From positions 1 through 9,899 of the forward strand of contig JAUXKG010000055.1 in NCBI GenBank assembly GCA_030624355.1: DNA of 9,899 nucleotides, written 5' to 3'. The position numbers and the translations under genes are program-made. Each line of letters starts with the position of its first letter. Within the stretch, counting starts at the first letter, position 1. The notes below the pieces were generated by a model, which searched no databases, had not been told where the DNA came from, and saw only the letters and a list, made by a program, of their open reading frames with translations. This DNA comes from Acidobacteriota bacterium. Lineage in GTDB: Bacteria > Acidobacteriota > UBA6911 > RPQK01 > JADFOI01. Shown here one piece after another: positions 1-6,886 of the stretch.

Positions 1-451
1 AGGGCTCCCTGGTGCTGTGGTGGACTTCATTGCTGAGCATCATGGAACTTCGACCATTGATTATTTCTATTACAAATCCAAGCAGCTGGATTCGGAGATG
101 AAATCTGAACGGATTTTCAAGTATCCAGGTCCCAGACCTCAAAGCAGGGAGACGGCCACCGTGATGATAGTGGATTCGGTGGAGGCGGCCTTTCGAGTGG
201 TCAAGCCCGGCGACGAGGAAAGCATTCGCGAGCTGATCAACCGAATTGCCCACCGAAAGCTGGAGCAGGGGGAATTGGACGAGTCCGGCTTGACCATCGG
301 AGAGCTGCAGAAGATTGTGGATGTTTTGACTCACGTTCTGAAAAGCACCAACCACCAGCGCGTCGCCTATCCTTCGGCGGAGGAGCTGAAATCACAACAG
401 TCGCCCGAGTCCAAACTTCGCGTGGTTTCCGGAAAAGAGAGTCCAGGCTAG
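1..451 (+). CDS. PgpH-like 7TM-HD cyclic-di-AMP phosphodiesterase, C-terminal part (5' truncated by window edge)
   Basis: The reading frame is open from base 2 to the TAG at 449-451, so only the last ~149 residues are present. The sequence matches the end of the 7TM-HD (YqfF/PgpH) HD domain. It has an EHHGT motif (two His codons at 38-43), then a YPGPRPQSRETA stretch, then MIVDSVEA with its Asp codon at 173-175. In this family the paired His and this later Asp belong to the di-metal site that hydrolyses cyclic di-AMP to pApA. The HD domain is cytosolic and hangs from a seven-helix membrane domain that lies upstream of the window. The tail after about nt 360 is polar, Ser/Lys/Glu-rich and unremarkable. 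In many bacteria pgpH is followed by ybeY; here a DNA glycosylase follows after 15 nt, probably co-transcribed. Family assignment is strong. Substrate is inferred from characterised homologues. Confidence 0.88.
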   Translation, partial: GLPGAVVDFIAEHHGTSTIDYFYYKSKQLDSEMKSERIFKYPGPRPQSRETATVMIVDSVEAAFRVVKPGDEESIRELINRIAHRKLEQGELDESGLTIGELQKIVDVLTHVLKSTNHQRVAYPSAEELKSQQSPESKLRVVSGKESPG

Positions 452-466
452 TCCCGCAGTTTATCT

Positions 467-1144
467 ATGCCGGTCGACCTCATCAAGATTTACCAGGCTC
501 TTGAGCACCGCTATCCCCGCATGAGTGGCTGGCCGGGCGGGCAGTGGCCTGTTGGCGGACAGTTCAAGCCGGAACGACTGGAGGTTGTAGCGGGAGCCAT
601 TCTCACCCAGAACACACGATGGAGCAATGTGGAGAGGGCACTTCAGGGGCTGGTTGAGGAGGGGTTGGTGGATGCGACCTCTATCGACTCCTGCTCCCTC
701 TCACGGTTGGAAGGAGCCATTCGCCCCTCGGGCTTCTTCAGACAGAAGGCTGTGCGCTTGAAGCGAGCCGCGCGGCTTATTCTCGATTACCCGGGTGAGT
801 TTTACCAGCAGGTGGGACGTGAGGAGCTGCTCTCCACAGAGGGCATCGGGCCGGAGACGGCGGATTCCATTCTGCTGTACGCCTGTGAGCAGCCCTACTT
901 CGTGGTGGATGCCTATACCCAGCGAATCTTCGCTCGATACGGACTGGTGGGGGAGGGAGCCAGTTATCAGGTAACTCAGGAATTCTTTCAGACCAACCTG
1001 CCGCTGGATGTCGGCTTGTACCAGCGGTTCCACGCTCTGATCGTCGAGCATGCCAAGCAGGCTTGCCGGAAAACGCCCCTTTGTGACGGCTGTGCGCTGC
1101 AGGATCAGTGTCAGTTTGGCCTCAAAGAGTCCAAGGTTCGTTGA
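467..1144 (+). CDS. Endonuclease III-superfamily (HhH-GPD) DNA glycosylase with 4Fe-4S cluster motif, catalytic Lys replaced
   Basis: A 225-aa base-excision-repair glycosylase of the Nth/MagIII group, normal in length for this subfamily. Residues ~38-52 (VVAGAILTQNTRWSNV) match the first conserved helix. The helix-hairpin-helix lies at ~122-138 (TEGIGPETADSILLYA), followed by VVDAYTQRIF, whose D148 is the conserved catalytic Asp. C200, C206, C209 and C215 form a C-x5-C-x2-C-x5-C cluster-binding loop. Where classical Nth has the catalytic Lys of the AP lyase (GVGRKTAN), this protein has Glu130. That suggests a monofunctional glycosylase, possibly on alkylated bases as in MagIII, rather than a glycosylase/AP lyase. 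The ATG is 15 nt after the pgpH-like stop, with only a weak Shine-Dalgarno. The stop is one base from the stop of the convergent oxidoreductase gene, leaving no room for a separate terminator. Confidence 0.88.
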   Translation: MPVDLIKIYQALEHRYPRMSGWPGGQWPVGGQFKPERLEVVAGAILTQNTRWSNVERALQGLVEEGLVDATSIDSCSLSRLEGAIRPSGFFRQKAVRLKRAARLILDYPGEFYQQVGREELLSTEGIGPETADSILLYACEQPYFVVDAYTQRIFARYGLVGEGASYQVTQEFFQTNLPLDVGLYQRFHALIVEHAKQACRKTPLCDGCALQDQCQFGLKESKVR

Positions 1145-1145
1145 A

Positions 1146-2225
1146 TCATTGAGCTGCCGAAAAACGGGCGGGAGGAAAGCAGTCTGGCTGCCGGCGGGTG
1201 GAGTCCTGCAAGCCGGCCGCCGCCAGGCGTCCGATTTCCCAGCTGGCCCCCACTCCGTGGCCGCCCAGGCCGGCGACCCAGAAGAAGTTATCGGCAGCCA
1301 GGTCCCAGCCGATGACAAAAGAAGCATCCGGGGGCTTGGTGCGAAAGCAGGACCAGACTTCTCTTTGAGTAGCCTGGCGCAGAGCCGGGAGCCGCTGCCA
1401 GACCAATTCGGCCAGAGATTCGGAGATCTCGGGATTCACCGTGGGAGCCAGGTTGTCGGTCTCTTCTTCATCGCAGATGCTGAAGAGCAGGCCGCCCGAT
1501 TCGGGTCTAAAGTAGAAGCTGCAATCCTGATCCCAGACAAACGGCCAATCGGGGTCGATCTTCTCATCCGTGTCGAGAACAAAGAGATGGCGTTTGGATG
1601 GGACCAGAGGGATTCGGGCGGCCCCGGCCTTCTCGGCGACCTGGCAGGCCCAGGCTCCGGCGGCGTTTACCAGACATGAGGTTTCCACTGTTCCCCGAGA
1701 TGTCTCGACGCGATAGGTCCCCTTTCCATCGACTTGCAGGAGTTCACAGTCGAGCCACACTTCCACTCCCCGAGAGCGGGCTCCCTCCAGGTAGAACTGA
1801 AGCAGTACCGAGATATCCATGCTGCCGTCAGTGGAAGTCCAGAGGGCGTTTTCAAAGCTGTGGCCCTTCAGCAGAGGGATCTGTCGATGGATCTCCTCCG
1901 GGTCGCGATACTCCGAGGCGAAGAGGTCGAGATCTCTGAGCTTCTCCAGACTCTCTTTTTTTCCCAGATGCAGCGAGCCGTGATCGGATGCAGGGACCCG
2001 GGAGCGGTGCTCCAGGTAGGCCTGCCGGCTGGCCACCACTGCCCGCCGGATGTCGGGATCGGGAGTGGATTGAAGCACCAGAGAAGCATTGCGACCCGAA
2101 GCATGAAAACCGGGGATCTCTTCTCGCTCAATGAGCAGGATAGAGCCTGAAAAGGACTGGCTCAGGTGGAAGGCCGTGGAGGCTCCGGCAAAGCCGCCCC
2201 CAACAATGAGGATATCTCTCTTCAT
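1146..2225 (-). CDS. FAD-dependent amine/D-amino acid dehydrogenase (DadA/DauA-like, DAO family)
   Basis: A 359-aa flavoprotein of the D-amino acid oxidase family. The N-terminal Rossmann motif is ILIVGGGFAG (residues 5-14) and the strand-2 acidic residue that binds FAD ribose is E33. GFHASGRNAS (39-48) resembles the flavin-contact segment of D-arginine dehydrogenase (DauA). LVNAAGAW (185-192) and the C-terminal GLGGHGVGASWEIG (319-332) are further FAD contacts, and CFRTKPPD (293-300) carries a candidate substrate-carboxylate-binding Arg295. It should oxidise an amino acid or amine to the imino acid and pass electrons on. The exact substrate cannot be read from sequence. No signal peptide is evident; the first hydrophobic stretch is the Rossmann strand. 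It lies 79 nt downstream of the S9 peptidase on the same strand and may be co-transcribed. The ATG at 2225 has no clear Shine-Dalgarno and sits 6 nt after a perfect 30-bp palindrome. Confidence 0.85.
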   Translation of the reverse strand: MKRDILIVGGGFAGASTAFHLSQSFSGSILLIEREEIPGFHASGRNASLVLQSTPDPDIRRAVVASRQAYLEHRSRVPASDHGSLHLGKKESLEKLRDLDLFASEYRDPEEIHRQIPLLKGHSFENALWTSTDGSMDISVLLQFYLEGARSRGVEVWLDCELLQVDGKGTYRVETSRGTVETSCLVNAAGAWACQVAEKAGAARIPLVPSKRHLFVLDTDEKIDPDWPFVWDQDCSFYFRPESGGLLFSICDEEETDNLAPTVNPEISESLAELVWQRLPALRQATQREVWSCFRTKPPDASFVIGWDLAADNFFWVAGLGGHGVGASWEIGRLAAAGLQDSTRRQPDCFPPARFSAAQ

Positions 2226-2231
2226 GTTTTT

Positions 2232-2261
2232 CTAGCCTGGATCATGCATGATCCAGGCTAG
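2232..2261. repeat. Perfect 30-bp palindrome upstream of the oxidoreductase gene
   Basis: Two 15-nt arms, CTAGCCTGGATCATG and its exact reverse complement, meet with no spacer around a central ATGCAT. In minus-strand orientation the palindrome ends 6 nt before the oxidoreductase ATG and is followed by AAAAAC, so it lacks the U-tract of an intrinsic terminator. In the other direction the T-run precedes the hairpin. An operator, a cruciform or hairpin site controlling translation, or a repetitive palindromic element are all possible. A further copy of the half-site ATGATCCAGG lies at 2267-2276, in the same direction as the right arm and 19 nt away. Confidence 0.9.
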
Positions 2262-2304
2262 CTCAGATGATCCAGGAATTGCTAGGAAAGAAATGAGGGG
2301 CCGG

Positions 2305-4209
2305 TTAGGGGACACCTATCTGTTCCGTCAGGAAGGCTTCAACTGTCTTGTAGTAGTCGCGGATGGTGTCACTTCCTCGCCAGCCATGCCCCTCTCCCGG
2401 ATACAGACGGTAGACATGAGGCACTCCCCGGCGGGTCAGGGACTCGACAATTTGATCGGTTTGAGAGGGTGGAACGACCAGGTCATCCTCACCTTGAAAG
2501 ATGGCCACAGGATTCTGGATTTTGTCGGCGGAGAAGACCGGGGAACGCTGCTCATAGCGGTCTCTGTCGCGAGGCAGAACGCCCACCAGAGAATCCAGAT
2601 AGTGTTGTTCGAATTTGTGAGTGTCTGCCGCCAGCGTCAGCAGATTGGACACAGCATAGCGGCAGATAGCTGCCTTGAAGACTCCAGGATAAGCGATCAG
2701 GCAGAGCAGTACGGTGTAGCCTCCCGCGCTTCCTCCCATCAGGATCAACCGTTTGGCATCGGCCAGGCCCTGGCCAATCAGATGCTGGGCCGCCGAGTGA
2801 GTGTCCTCCACGTCCAGGATGCCCCAGTTCCCTCTGAGAGCCTGGGCATAGGCCTTCCCGTACCCGGAGCTGCCTCTGTAGTTCAGTTCCAGGACGGCAA
2901 AGCCCCGGCTGGTCAGGAACTGAGTCTCTGCGTGATATTCCGCTCTGTATTGAGAGGTGGGTCCGCCGTGAATCTTGAGGATGGCCGGGGGCGCTCCGGA
3001 ACTCTCAAAGCCGGGATTCTGAGGCGAGTAATAGAGGCCGAAACAGAAGGCCTCGCTGGCTGGCGTGGGAGAATGCCATGAGAGTGAGCGGGGCTGGCTG
3101 AGATAAGCCGGATCGATGGCGACCGAGCGGCTCGACTGATGAACCTCGATCCGGTTCGGGGAAGAGAAAGAAAGGATGCTGGGGGAAAGGGTGGGTGAGG
3201 AGGCGATCAAAGCGACTCTCTCTCCGGCGCAAGAGAGGGCGATCTGCTTCAGGTCGGTGTAGCGGCCCAACTGCTCCCCGATAGTTTGAGTTTTTTGTCT
3301 CCCGATATCCAATCGCACCAGAGAGCTAAAGCCGTCCTTGAGCTTCAGCAGATAGATGGCCTGGCCGTCGGCCGTCCAGCCGTGAGTTCGCAACCCCTGG
3401 ACCCAGGCAGGCACCGCCTGCTCGGACTCTTCGGAAATCAGGACTCGACTGACTCCCGAATTCAGATCCATGAGGAACAGATTGAACCAGCCCTGCTCAT
3501 CTGAAAGGTAGCTCAGGAAACGGCCGTCGGGGGAGAAACAGGGCTGGAAGATGGCCGTGCTTCCCGAGGGATCTCCCGCTACGATCCTGCGTGAAGAGAG
3601 GGCCAGGCCCGTCCCCCGGGAAAGCTCTCCCAGGTAGAGGGCTGTCCCGTCCCATGGCATGTTGGGGTGGTCCCAGGCGACCCAGGCGATTCGGCTGCCC
3701 TGCGGGTGCCAGCAGGGCTGCATGTAGAAGTCATGGCCCTGTTCCAGCCGGGCCGGCGGGTGTGCTCCCCGAGTGTCGACCAGGGCCAGATGGTCGATCT
3801 CATCGGCAGAGTGTACGTAGAGGATGTGCCGGCCGTCAGCAGAAACGCTGGGTGCGGCGCATTGTCCTCCCGCGGGAGTCAGAGACTCGGCTGGACCGCC
3901 GGAGAGGGCCTGTCCAAACAGCCGTCCGTCGGCCACGAAATAGGCATGTCCCCGGCAGACGGTGAAGTCTCCGCCGCCGTATCCCACTCTAGCCTGGACA
4001 GAGAGGTCGCCGGTGAGATCGCGTGGCGACCGCTCTTCCGGCGACTGGCACACCAGGACGCCCTGTTTGGAACGTTCCTCACGCCAAACCAGGGTTTGGC
4101 CGTCACTGTCCCACAGAACATCTGAAAAGCGTCGCTCCTCACCCAGATCGTCGGCCTGGATCGGACTTTTCCACAAGCCGGGCCCAGGTTGGTTGTGCTC
4201 TCGGTTCAT
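2305..4209 (-). CDS. S9 family (prolyl oligopeptidase-type) serine peptidase, acylaminoacyl-/dipeptidyl-peptidase-like
   Basis: A 634-aa cytosolic peptidase. Residues ~1-380 are the propeller-like N-terminal region with repeated WD40/TolB-type elements (FSPDGRFLSYLSDE at 225-238; HGWTADGQAIYLL at 276-288; WHPQGSRIAWVAWD at 167-180). Residues ~385-634 are the alpha/beta-hydrolase domain: HGGPTSQY at 414-421, LNYRGSSGYG at 442-451, and nucleophile S494 in MGGSAGG. The likely triad Asp is D576 in FQGEDDLVVP and His is H608 in YPGEGHGW. The frame stays open far upstream, antisense through sucC to 5277, but that part is an antisense shadow. The ATG at 4209 gives the WKSPIQAD N-terminus seen in homologues and leaves a 69-nt divergent spacer before sucC. 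No signal peptide is visible. It probably removes dipeptides or acylated residues from short peptides; substrate unknown. Confidence 0.88.
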   Translation of the reverse strand: MNREHNQPGPGLWKSPIQADDLGEERRFSDVLWDSDGQTLVWREERSKQGVLVCQSPEERSPRDLTGDLSVQARVGYGGGDFTVCRGHAYFVADGRLFGQALSGGPAESLTPAGGQCAAPSVSADGRHILYVHSADEIDHLALVDTRGAHPPARLEQGHDFYMQPCWHPQGSRIAWVAWDHPNMPWDGTALYLGELSRGTGLALSSRRIVAGDPSGSTAIFQPCFSPDGRFLSYLSDEQGWFNLFLMDLNSGVSRVLISEESEQAVPAWVQGLRTHGWTADGQAIYLLKLKDGFSSLVRLDIGRQKTQTIGEQLGRYTDLKQIALSCAGERVALIASSPTLSPSILSFSSPNRIEVHQSSRSVAIDPAYLSQPRSLSWHSPTPASEAFCFGLYYSPQNPGFESSGAPPAILKIHGGPTSQYRAEYHAETQFLTSRGFAVLELNYRGSSGYGKAYAQALRGNWGILDVEDTHSAAQHLIGQGLADAKRLILMGGSAGGYTVLLCLIAYPGVFKAAICRYAVSNLLTLAADTHKFEQHYLDSLVGVLPRDRDRYEQRSPVFSADKIQNPVAIFQGEDDLVVPPSQTDQIVESLTRRGVPHVYRLYPGEGHGWRGSDTIRDYYKTVEAFLTEQIGVP

Positions 4210-4278
4210 TGGTACCCGTTGGCCGGCTGAAATAACATCTTGAAAAGCGGCTCCATATATGTTTGATTCTAGTGCCGA
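4210..4278. promoter_or_regulatory. Divergent intergenic region between S9 peptidase and sucC
   Basis: This 69-nt spacer separates two divergent starts, so both promoters, or their downstream parts, should lie here. It is AT-rich at 4228-4270 compared with its surroundings. A TTGAAA at 4240-4245 could be a -35 element for sucC, but the hexamer at 17-nt spacing (TTGATT, 4263-4268) is a poor -10. TATATG at 4256-4261 is better as a hexamer but too close. Neither start has a clear Shine-Dalgarno. No precise promoter can be assigned. Confidence 0.35.
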
Positions 4279-5433
4279 ATGAAGATCCACGAATATCAGG
4301 CAAAACAGATCTTGTCCAGCAACGGGGTCACTGTTCCGGAAGGAAAGGTTGCCAGGACTCCCGAGGAGGCCGGCCAGATTGCCCGACAGTTTGGTGGTAC
4401 GGTAGCCGTCAAGGCACAGATCCACGCGGGAGGTCGAGGCAAAGGGGGCGGGGTCAAGATTGCCAAAACTCCCTCGGAAGCGGAAGAATTCTCGAAACAG
4501 ATGCTCGGCTCCATGCTGGTGACTCCCCAAACCGGTCCGGAGGGCAGAGAGGTCCAGTGTGTTTTGATCGAGCAGGGTCTCAGCATAGCGAAGGAGTTTT
4601 ACCTGGGGATCGTCATCGATCGGAGTCGGCAGATGCCGGTGCTGATGGCCAGCCGGGAAGGGGGAGTGGAGATCGAAGAAGTGGCCCGGCGGAGCCCCGA
4701 CCTGATTCTCAAGGAACACATCCACACTGCCATCGGACTGAGGTCCTTTCTGGCTCGCAAGATTGCTTTTGGACTGGGTTTGGAGGGTAAGGCTGTCAGC
4801 CAGGCGGTCGCCCTGATGAGGTCGCTTTATCAGAGTTTTGAATCGACCGACGCCTCTCTGATCGAGATTAATCCGCTGGTGGTGACCGAAGAAGGCCAGC
4901 TTCTGGCCCTGGATGCCAAGATGAACTTTGATGACAATGCGTTGTACCGGCATCCCGAAATCGAAGAGATGCGCGATCTGTCCGAAGAGGAGCCGCTGGA
5001 GATAGAGGCTTCCCGCCACCGCTTGAACTACATCAAGCTGGATGGGGATGTGGGTTGTATGGTCAACGGAGCGGGACTGGCCATGGCGACCATGGACATC
5101 ATCAAGCTGGCAGGAGGGAGTCCGGCCAACTTTCTGGACGTGGGCGGCGGTGCCAGCGTGGACCAGATCAAGAACGCCCTGAGGATCCTGCTTTCCGACC
5201 CAAACGTCAAATCGGTGCTCATCAATATCTTTGGGGGAATCTTGCGCTGCGATGTTCTGGCCGAGGGAGTGGTTCAAGCAGCCAAGGACATCGGAGTCAG
5301 CCTGCCCATCGTGGTTCGTCTCGCGGGAACAAACGTGGAAGAAGGACGCGCCATCTTGAAGAATTCCGACCTTGATTTCGAAGTGGCCGCCGACATGGCG
5401 GATGCGGCTCGGAGAGTCTGTGCGGCAGGTTAG
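4279..5433 (+). CDS. sucC: Succinyl-CoA synthetase (ADP/GDP-forming) subunit beta
   Basis: A 384-aa protein, close to the 388 aa of E. coli SucC. With SucD it converts succinyl-CoA plus NDP and phosphate to succinate, CoA and NTP in the TCA cycle. The N-terminal ATP-grasp domain starts MKIHEYQAKQILSSNGV, with the nucleotide-binding loop AGGRGKGGGVK at 50-60. EINPLVV (196-202; N198) and LDAKMNFDDNAL (211-222; D212) match the Mg-nucleotide site. The C-terminal CoA-ligase domain (~245-384) has LDGDVGCMVNGAGLAMATMD (254-273), FLDVGGGA (285-292) and NIFGGILRCD (316-325). These are typical of the subunit interface near the phosphohistidine site. The ATG at 4279 is the family start, though no good Shine-Dalgarno precedes it. 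It leads the sucC-sucD-ndk cluster with a 55-nt gap to sucD. ATP versus GTP preference is not determined. Confidence 0.97.
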   Translation: MKIHEYQAKQILSSNGVTVPEGKVARTPEEAGQIARQFGGTVAVKAQIHAGGRGKGGGVKIAKTPSEAEEFSKQMLGSMLVTPQTGPEGREVQCVLIEQGLSIAKEFYLGIVIDRSRQMPVLMASREGGVEIEEVARRSPDLILKEHIHTAIGLRSFLARKIAFGLGLEGKAVSQAVALMRSLYQSFESTDASLIEINPLVVTEEGQLLALDAKMNFDDNALYRHPEIEEMRDLSEEEPLEIEASRHRLNYIKLDGDVGCMVNGAGLAMATMDIIKLAGGSPANFLDVGGGASVDQIKNALRILLSDPNVKSVLINIFGGILRCDVLAEGVVQAAKDIGVSLPIVVRLAGTNVEEGRAILKNSDLDFEVAADMADAARRVCAAG

Positions 5434-5475
5434 TGTTCTGTGCGACGGAAGACATTTTCAGACTGGATGATGGAT

Positions 5476-5482
5476 AGGGAGA
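5476..5482 (+). promoter_or_regulatory. Ribosome binding site that fixes the TTG start of sucD
   Basis: AGGGAGA ends 6 nt before the TTG at 5489-5491. The two nearby upstream ATGs (5467 and 5470) are both out of frame, so this site supports the TTG as the real start. Confidence 0.7.
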
Positions 5483-5488
5483 AAACGT

Positions 5489-6358
5489 TTGGCGATCTGG
5501 GTCGATAAGAACACAAGAGCGGTGGTCCAGGGCATTACCGGACGCGAAGGCAGCTTTCATGCGGCCCGCTGCCGCGAATACGGAACCCAGGTGGTGGCCG
5601 GGGTCACGCCCGGCAAGGGTGGCCTGGATCAGGAAGGCGTGCCCGTCTACAACACCGTCAGTGAAGCCGTCCAGAGAGAAGGAGCCAACGCCAGTTTGAT
5701 TTTTGTTCCTCCGCCTTTTGCCGCCGATGCCATCATGGAGGCGGTGGACGCCGGAATTGGGCTGATTGTTTGTATTACCGAGGGGATACCCGCCTTCGAC
5801 ATGCTGGAGGTGACGGCCTTCCTGAACCAAAGTGAGAGCCGGCTCATTGGACCGAATTGTCCGGGAATTATTTCTCCCGGCTCATGCAAGTTGGGGATCA
5901 TGCCGGGTCACATTCATCAGGAGGGAGGGACCGGGTGTATTTCCAGGAGTGGGACTCTCACCTATGAGGCCGTGGGTCAATTGACCTCTCGAAACATCGG
6001 CCAGAGCACCTGCATCGGAATTGGCGGGGATCCGATCATCGGCACCGGCTTCATCGATGCCTTGCAGGCCTTTGGTGAGGATCCCGATACCGATGCTGTC
6101 GTCATGATCGGAGAGATTGGTGGATCGGCCGAGGAAGAGGCTGCCGAGTACATCAAGGACCATTTCCGAAAACCGGTGGTAGGCTTCATCGCGGGACAGA
6201 CGGCCCCTCCGGGACGCCGCATGGGGCACGCCGGTGCCATTATTTCCCAGGGTCAGGGAACCGCGGCTGAAAAGATGAGCAAGATGAAGAAATGCGGGAT
6301 TCGAGTGGTGGAGAGTCCTGCCGACATCGGGGCCGCAGTCGAGGAAGCCCTGGTCTAG
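5489..6358 (+). CDS. sucD: Succinyl-CoA synthetase subunit alpha
   Basis: A 289-aa alpha subunit, the same size as E. coli SucD. The N-terminal CoA-binding Rossmann domain opens MAIWVDKNTRAVVQGITGREGSFH. IFVPPPFAADAIMEA (71-85) and ITEGIPAFDM (96-105) follow. LIGPNCPGIISPG (119-131) and SRSGTLTYE (152-160) are standard family blocks. The phosphorylated catalytic histidine is H247 in GRRMGHAGAI, equivalent to His246 in E. coli. QGQGTAAEKM (254-263) follows as usual. The start is a TTG, supported by a Shine-Dalgarno and by the family N-terminus AIWVDKNTR. It lies 55 nt after sucC and 36 nt before ndk, clearly one operon. All core residues are present, so an active heterotetramer or heterodimer with SucC is expected. 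Confidence 0.97.
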   Translation: MAIWVDKNTRAVVQGITGREGSFHAARCREYGTQVVAGVTPGKGGLDQEGVPVYNTVSEAVQREGANASLIFVPPPFAADAIMEAVDAGIGLIVCITEGIPAFDMLEVTAFLNQSESRLIGPNCPGIISPGSCKLGIMPGHIHQEGGTGCISRSGTLTYEAVGQLTSRNIGQSTCIGIGGDPIIGTGFIDALQAFGEDPDTDAVVMIGEIGGSAEEEAAEYIKDHFRKPVVGFIAGQTAPPGRRMGHAGAIISQGQGTAAEKMSKMKKCGIRVVESPADIGAAVEEALV

Positions 6359-6384
6359 ATACTCGCACGGGTTGCCCTTGGAAC

Positions 6385-6390
6385 GGAGGA
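6385..6390 (+). promoter_or_regulatory. Ribosome binding site for the TTG start of ndk
   Basis: A strong GGAGGA lies 4 nt (AAGA) before the TTG at 6395-6397. No ATG or GTG in frame is placed as well, and homologues start at this residue, so TTG is the probable start. Confidence 0.7.
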
Positions 6391-6394
6391 AAGA

Positions 6395-6814
6395 TTGAAT
6401 CAGAAAACACTGGCCATCATCAAGCCCGATGCCGTCCAGAGAAATGTCATCGGTGAGATCCTGTGCATGGCTCAGGAAAGGGATCTGGTCCCGGTGGCGG
6501 CCAAGTTGATTCATCTGACCCGGGAGAGGGCCCAGGGCTTCTACCATGTCCACCGGGACAAGGGATTTTTTGACAGCTTGACCGAGTACATGTGCGAGGG
6601 GCCGATTTTCGTGATGGTGCTCGAGGGTGAGGAAGCCATTGAGGGCTGGAGAGAGGTGATGGGAGCAACCGATCCAGCCCAGGCCACTCAGGGAACCATT
6701 CGAAAACGTTTTGGAGAGAACATTGAGCGCAATTCGGCTCATGGAAGCGACGGTCCCGACACGGCCCGTTTCGAGATCGATTTCTTTTCCGGCGATTTAG
6801 AGCTGGAAGGCTGA
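6395..6814 (+). CDS. ndk: Nucleoside diphosphate kinase
   Basis: A 139-aa protein, full family length. It transfers the gamma-phosphate between nucleoside di- and triphosphates through a phosphohistidine. The N-terminus is NQKTLAIIKPDAVQRNVIGEI, with the conserved Lys10 (IIKPD). Residues 49-60 (FYHVHRDKGFFD) match the F-Y-x-H-x-x-K/R-x-F segment. GPIFVMVLEGEEAI (69-82) and MGATDPAQATQGTIRKRFG (89-107) are the usual nucleotide-binding blocks. H116 in NSAHGSD is the catalytic histidine. It starts with TTG after a strong Shine-Dalgarno, 36 nt behind sucD. Linkage with succinyl-CoA synthetase makes sense because Ndk equilibrates the ATP or GTP that enzyme forms. Its TGA stop (6812-6814) lies inside the first unit of a heptamer repeat, so the repeat starts right at the gene end. 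Confidence 0.96.
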   Translation: MNQKTLAIIKPDAVQRNVIGEILCMAQERDLVPVAAKLIHLTRERAQGFYHVHRDKGFFDSLTEYMCEGPIFVMVLEGEEAIEGWREVMGATDPAQATQGTIRKRFGENIERNSAHGSDGPDTARFEIDFFSGDLELEG

Positions 6815-6838
6815 CAGCTGACAACTGACAACTGACAG
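6811..6838. repeat. Four tandem heptamers CTGACA(G/A) at the ndk stop codon
   Basis: Four consecutive 7-nt units occupy this stretch: CTGACAG, CTGACAA, CTGACAA, CTGACAG. The ndk TGA is contained in the first unit. The array lies in the 116-nt spacer before the DUF2905 gene. It is not a hairpin and is followed by no T-run, so it is not an intrinsic terminator. Confidence 0.85.
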
Positions 6839-6861
6839 AAACATTTCTGCACTAACTGGGC

Positions 6862-6870
6862 TGATATAAT
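6862..6870 (+). promoter_or_regulatory. Extended -10 promoter candidate for the DUF2905-methyltransferase pair
   Basis: TGATATAAT at 6862-6870 is a perfect TGn-TATAAT extended -10. No good -35 lies 16-18 nt upstream, which extended -10 promoters can tolerate. The -10 sits in the loop of a short inverted repeat (GCTGA at 6860-6864, TCAGC at 6875-6879), a possible operator. It lies 61 nt before the DUF2905 start. Confidence 0.5.
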
Positions 6871-6886
6871 TCTTTCAGCAACCAAA

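Noticed and set aside
449..467. In-frame TAG between the PgpH-like end and the glycosylase, read as a broken fusion or a recoded stop.
   Set aside because: The two proteins belong to unrelated families with natural ends here, and the ATG at 467 fits glycosylase homologues. Sharing a frame is chance.
2226..2304. Palindrome as an intrinsic terminator of the peptidase gene.
   Set aside because: In the transcript direction the hairpin is followed by AAAAAC, not by U residues.
2248..3081. Plus-strand 277-codon frame antisense to the peptidase.
   Set aside because: No recognisable motifs, and it starts inside the palindrome. The opposite strand carries an intact catalytic triad, so this is a shadow.
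4210..5277. The S9 peptidase frame stays open for 356 more codons antisense to sucC, suggesting a 990-aa fusion protein.
   Set aside because: Translation of the extension shows no known domain and lies wholly antisense to a clear sucC. Homologues start near the ATG at 4209. The open frame is a by-product of GC-biased codons in sucC.
5882..6742. Minus-strand 286-codon frame across sucD and ndk.
   Set aside because: It is antisense to two strongly conserved genes and has no domain features.
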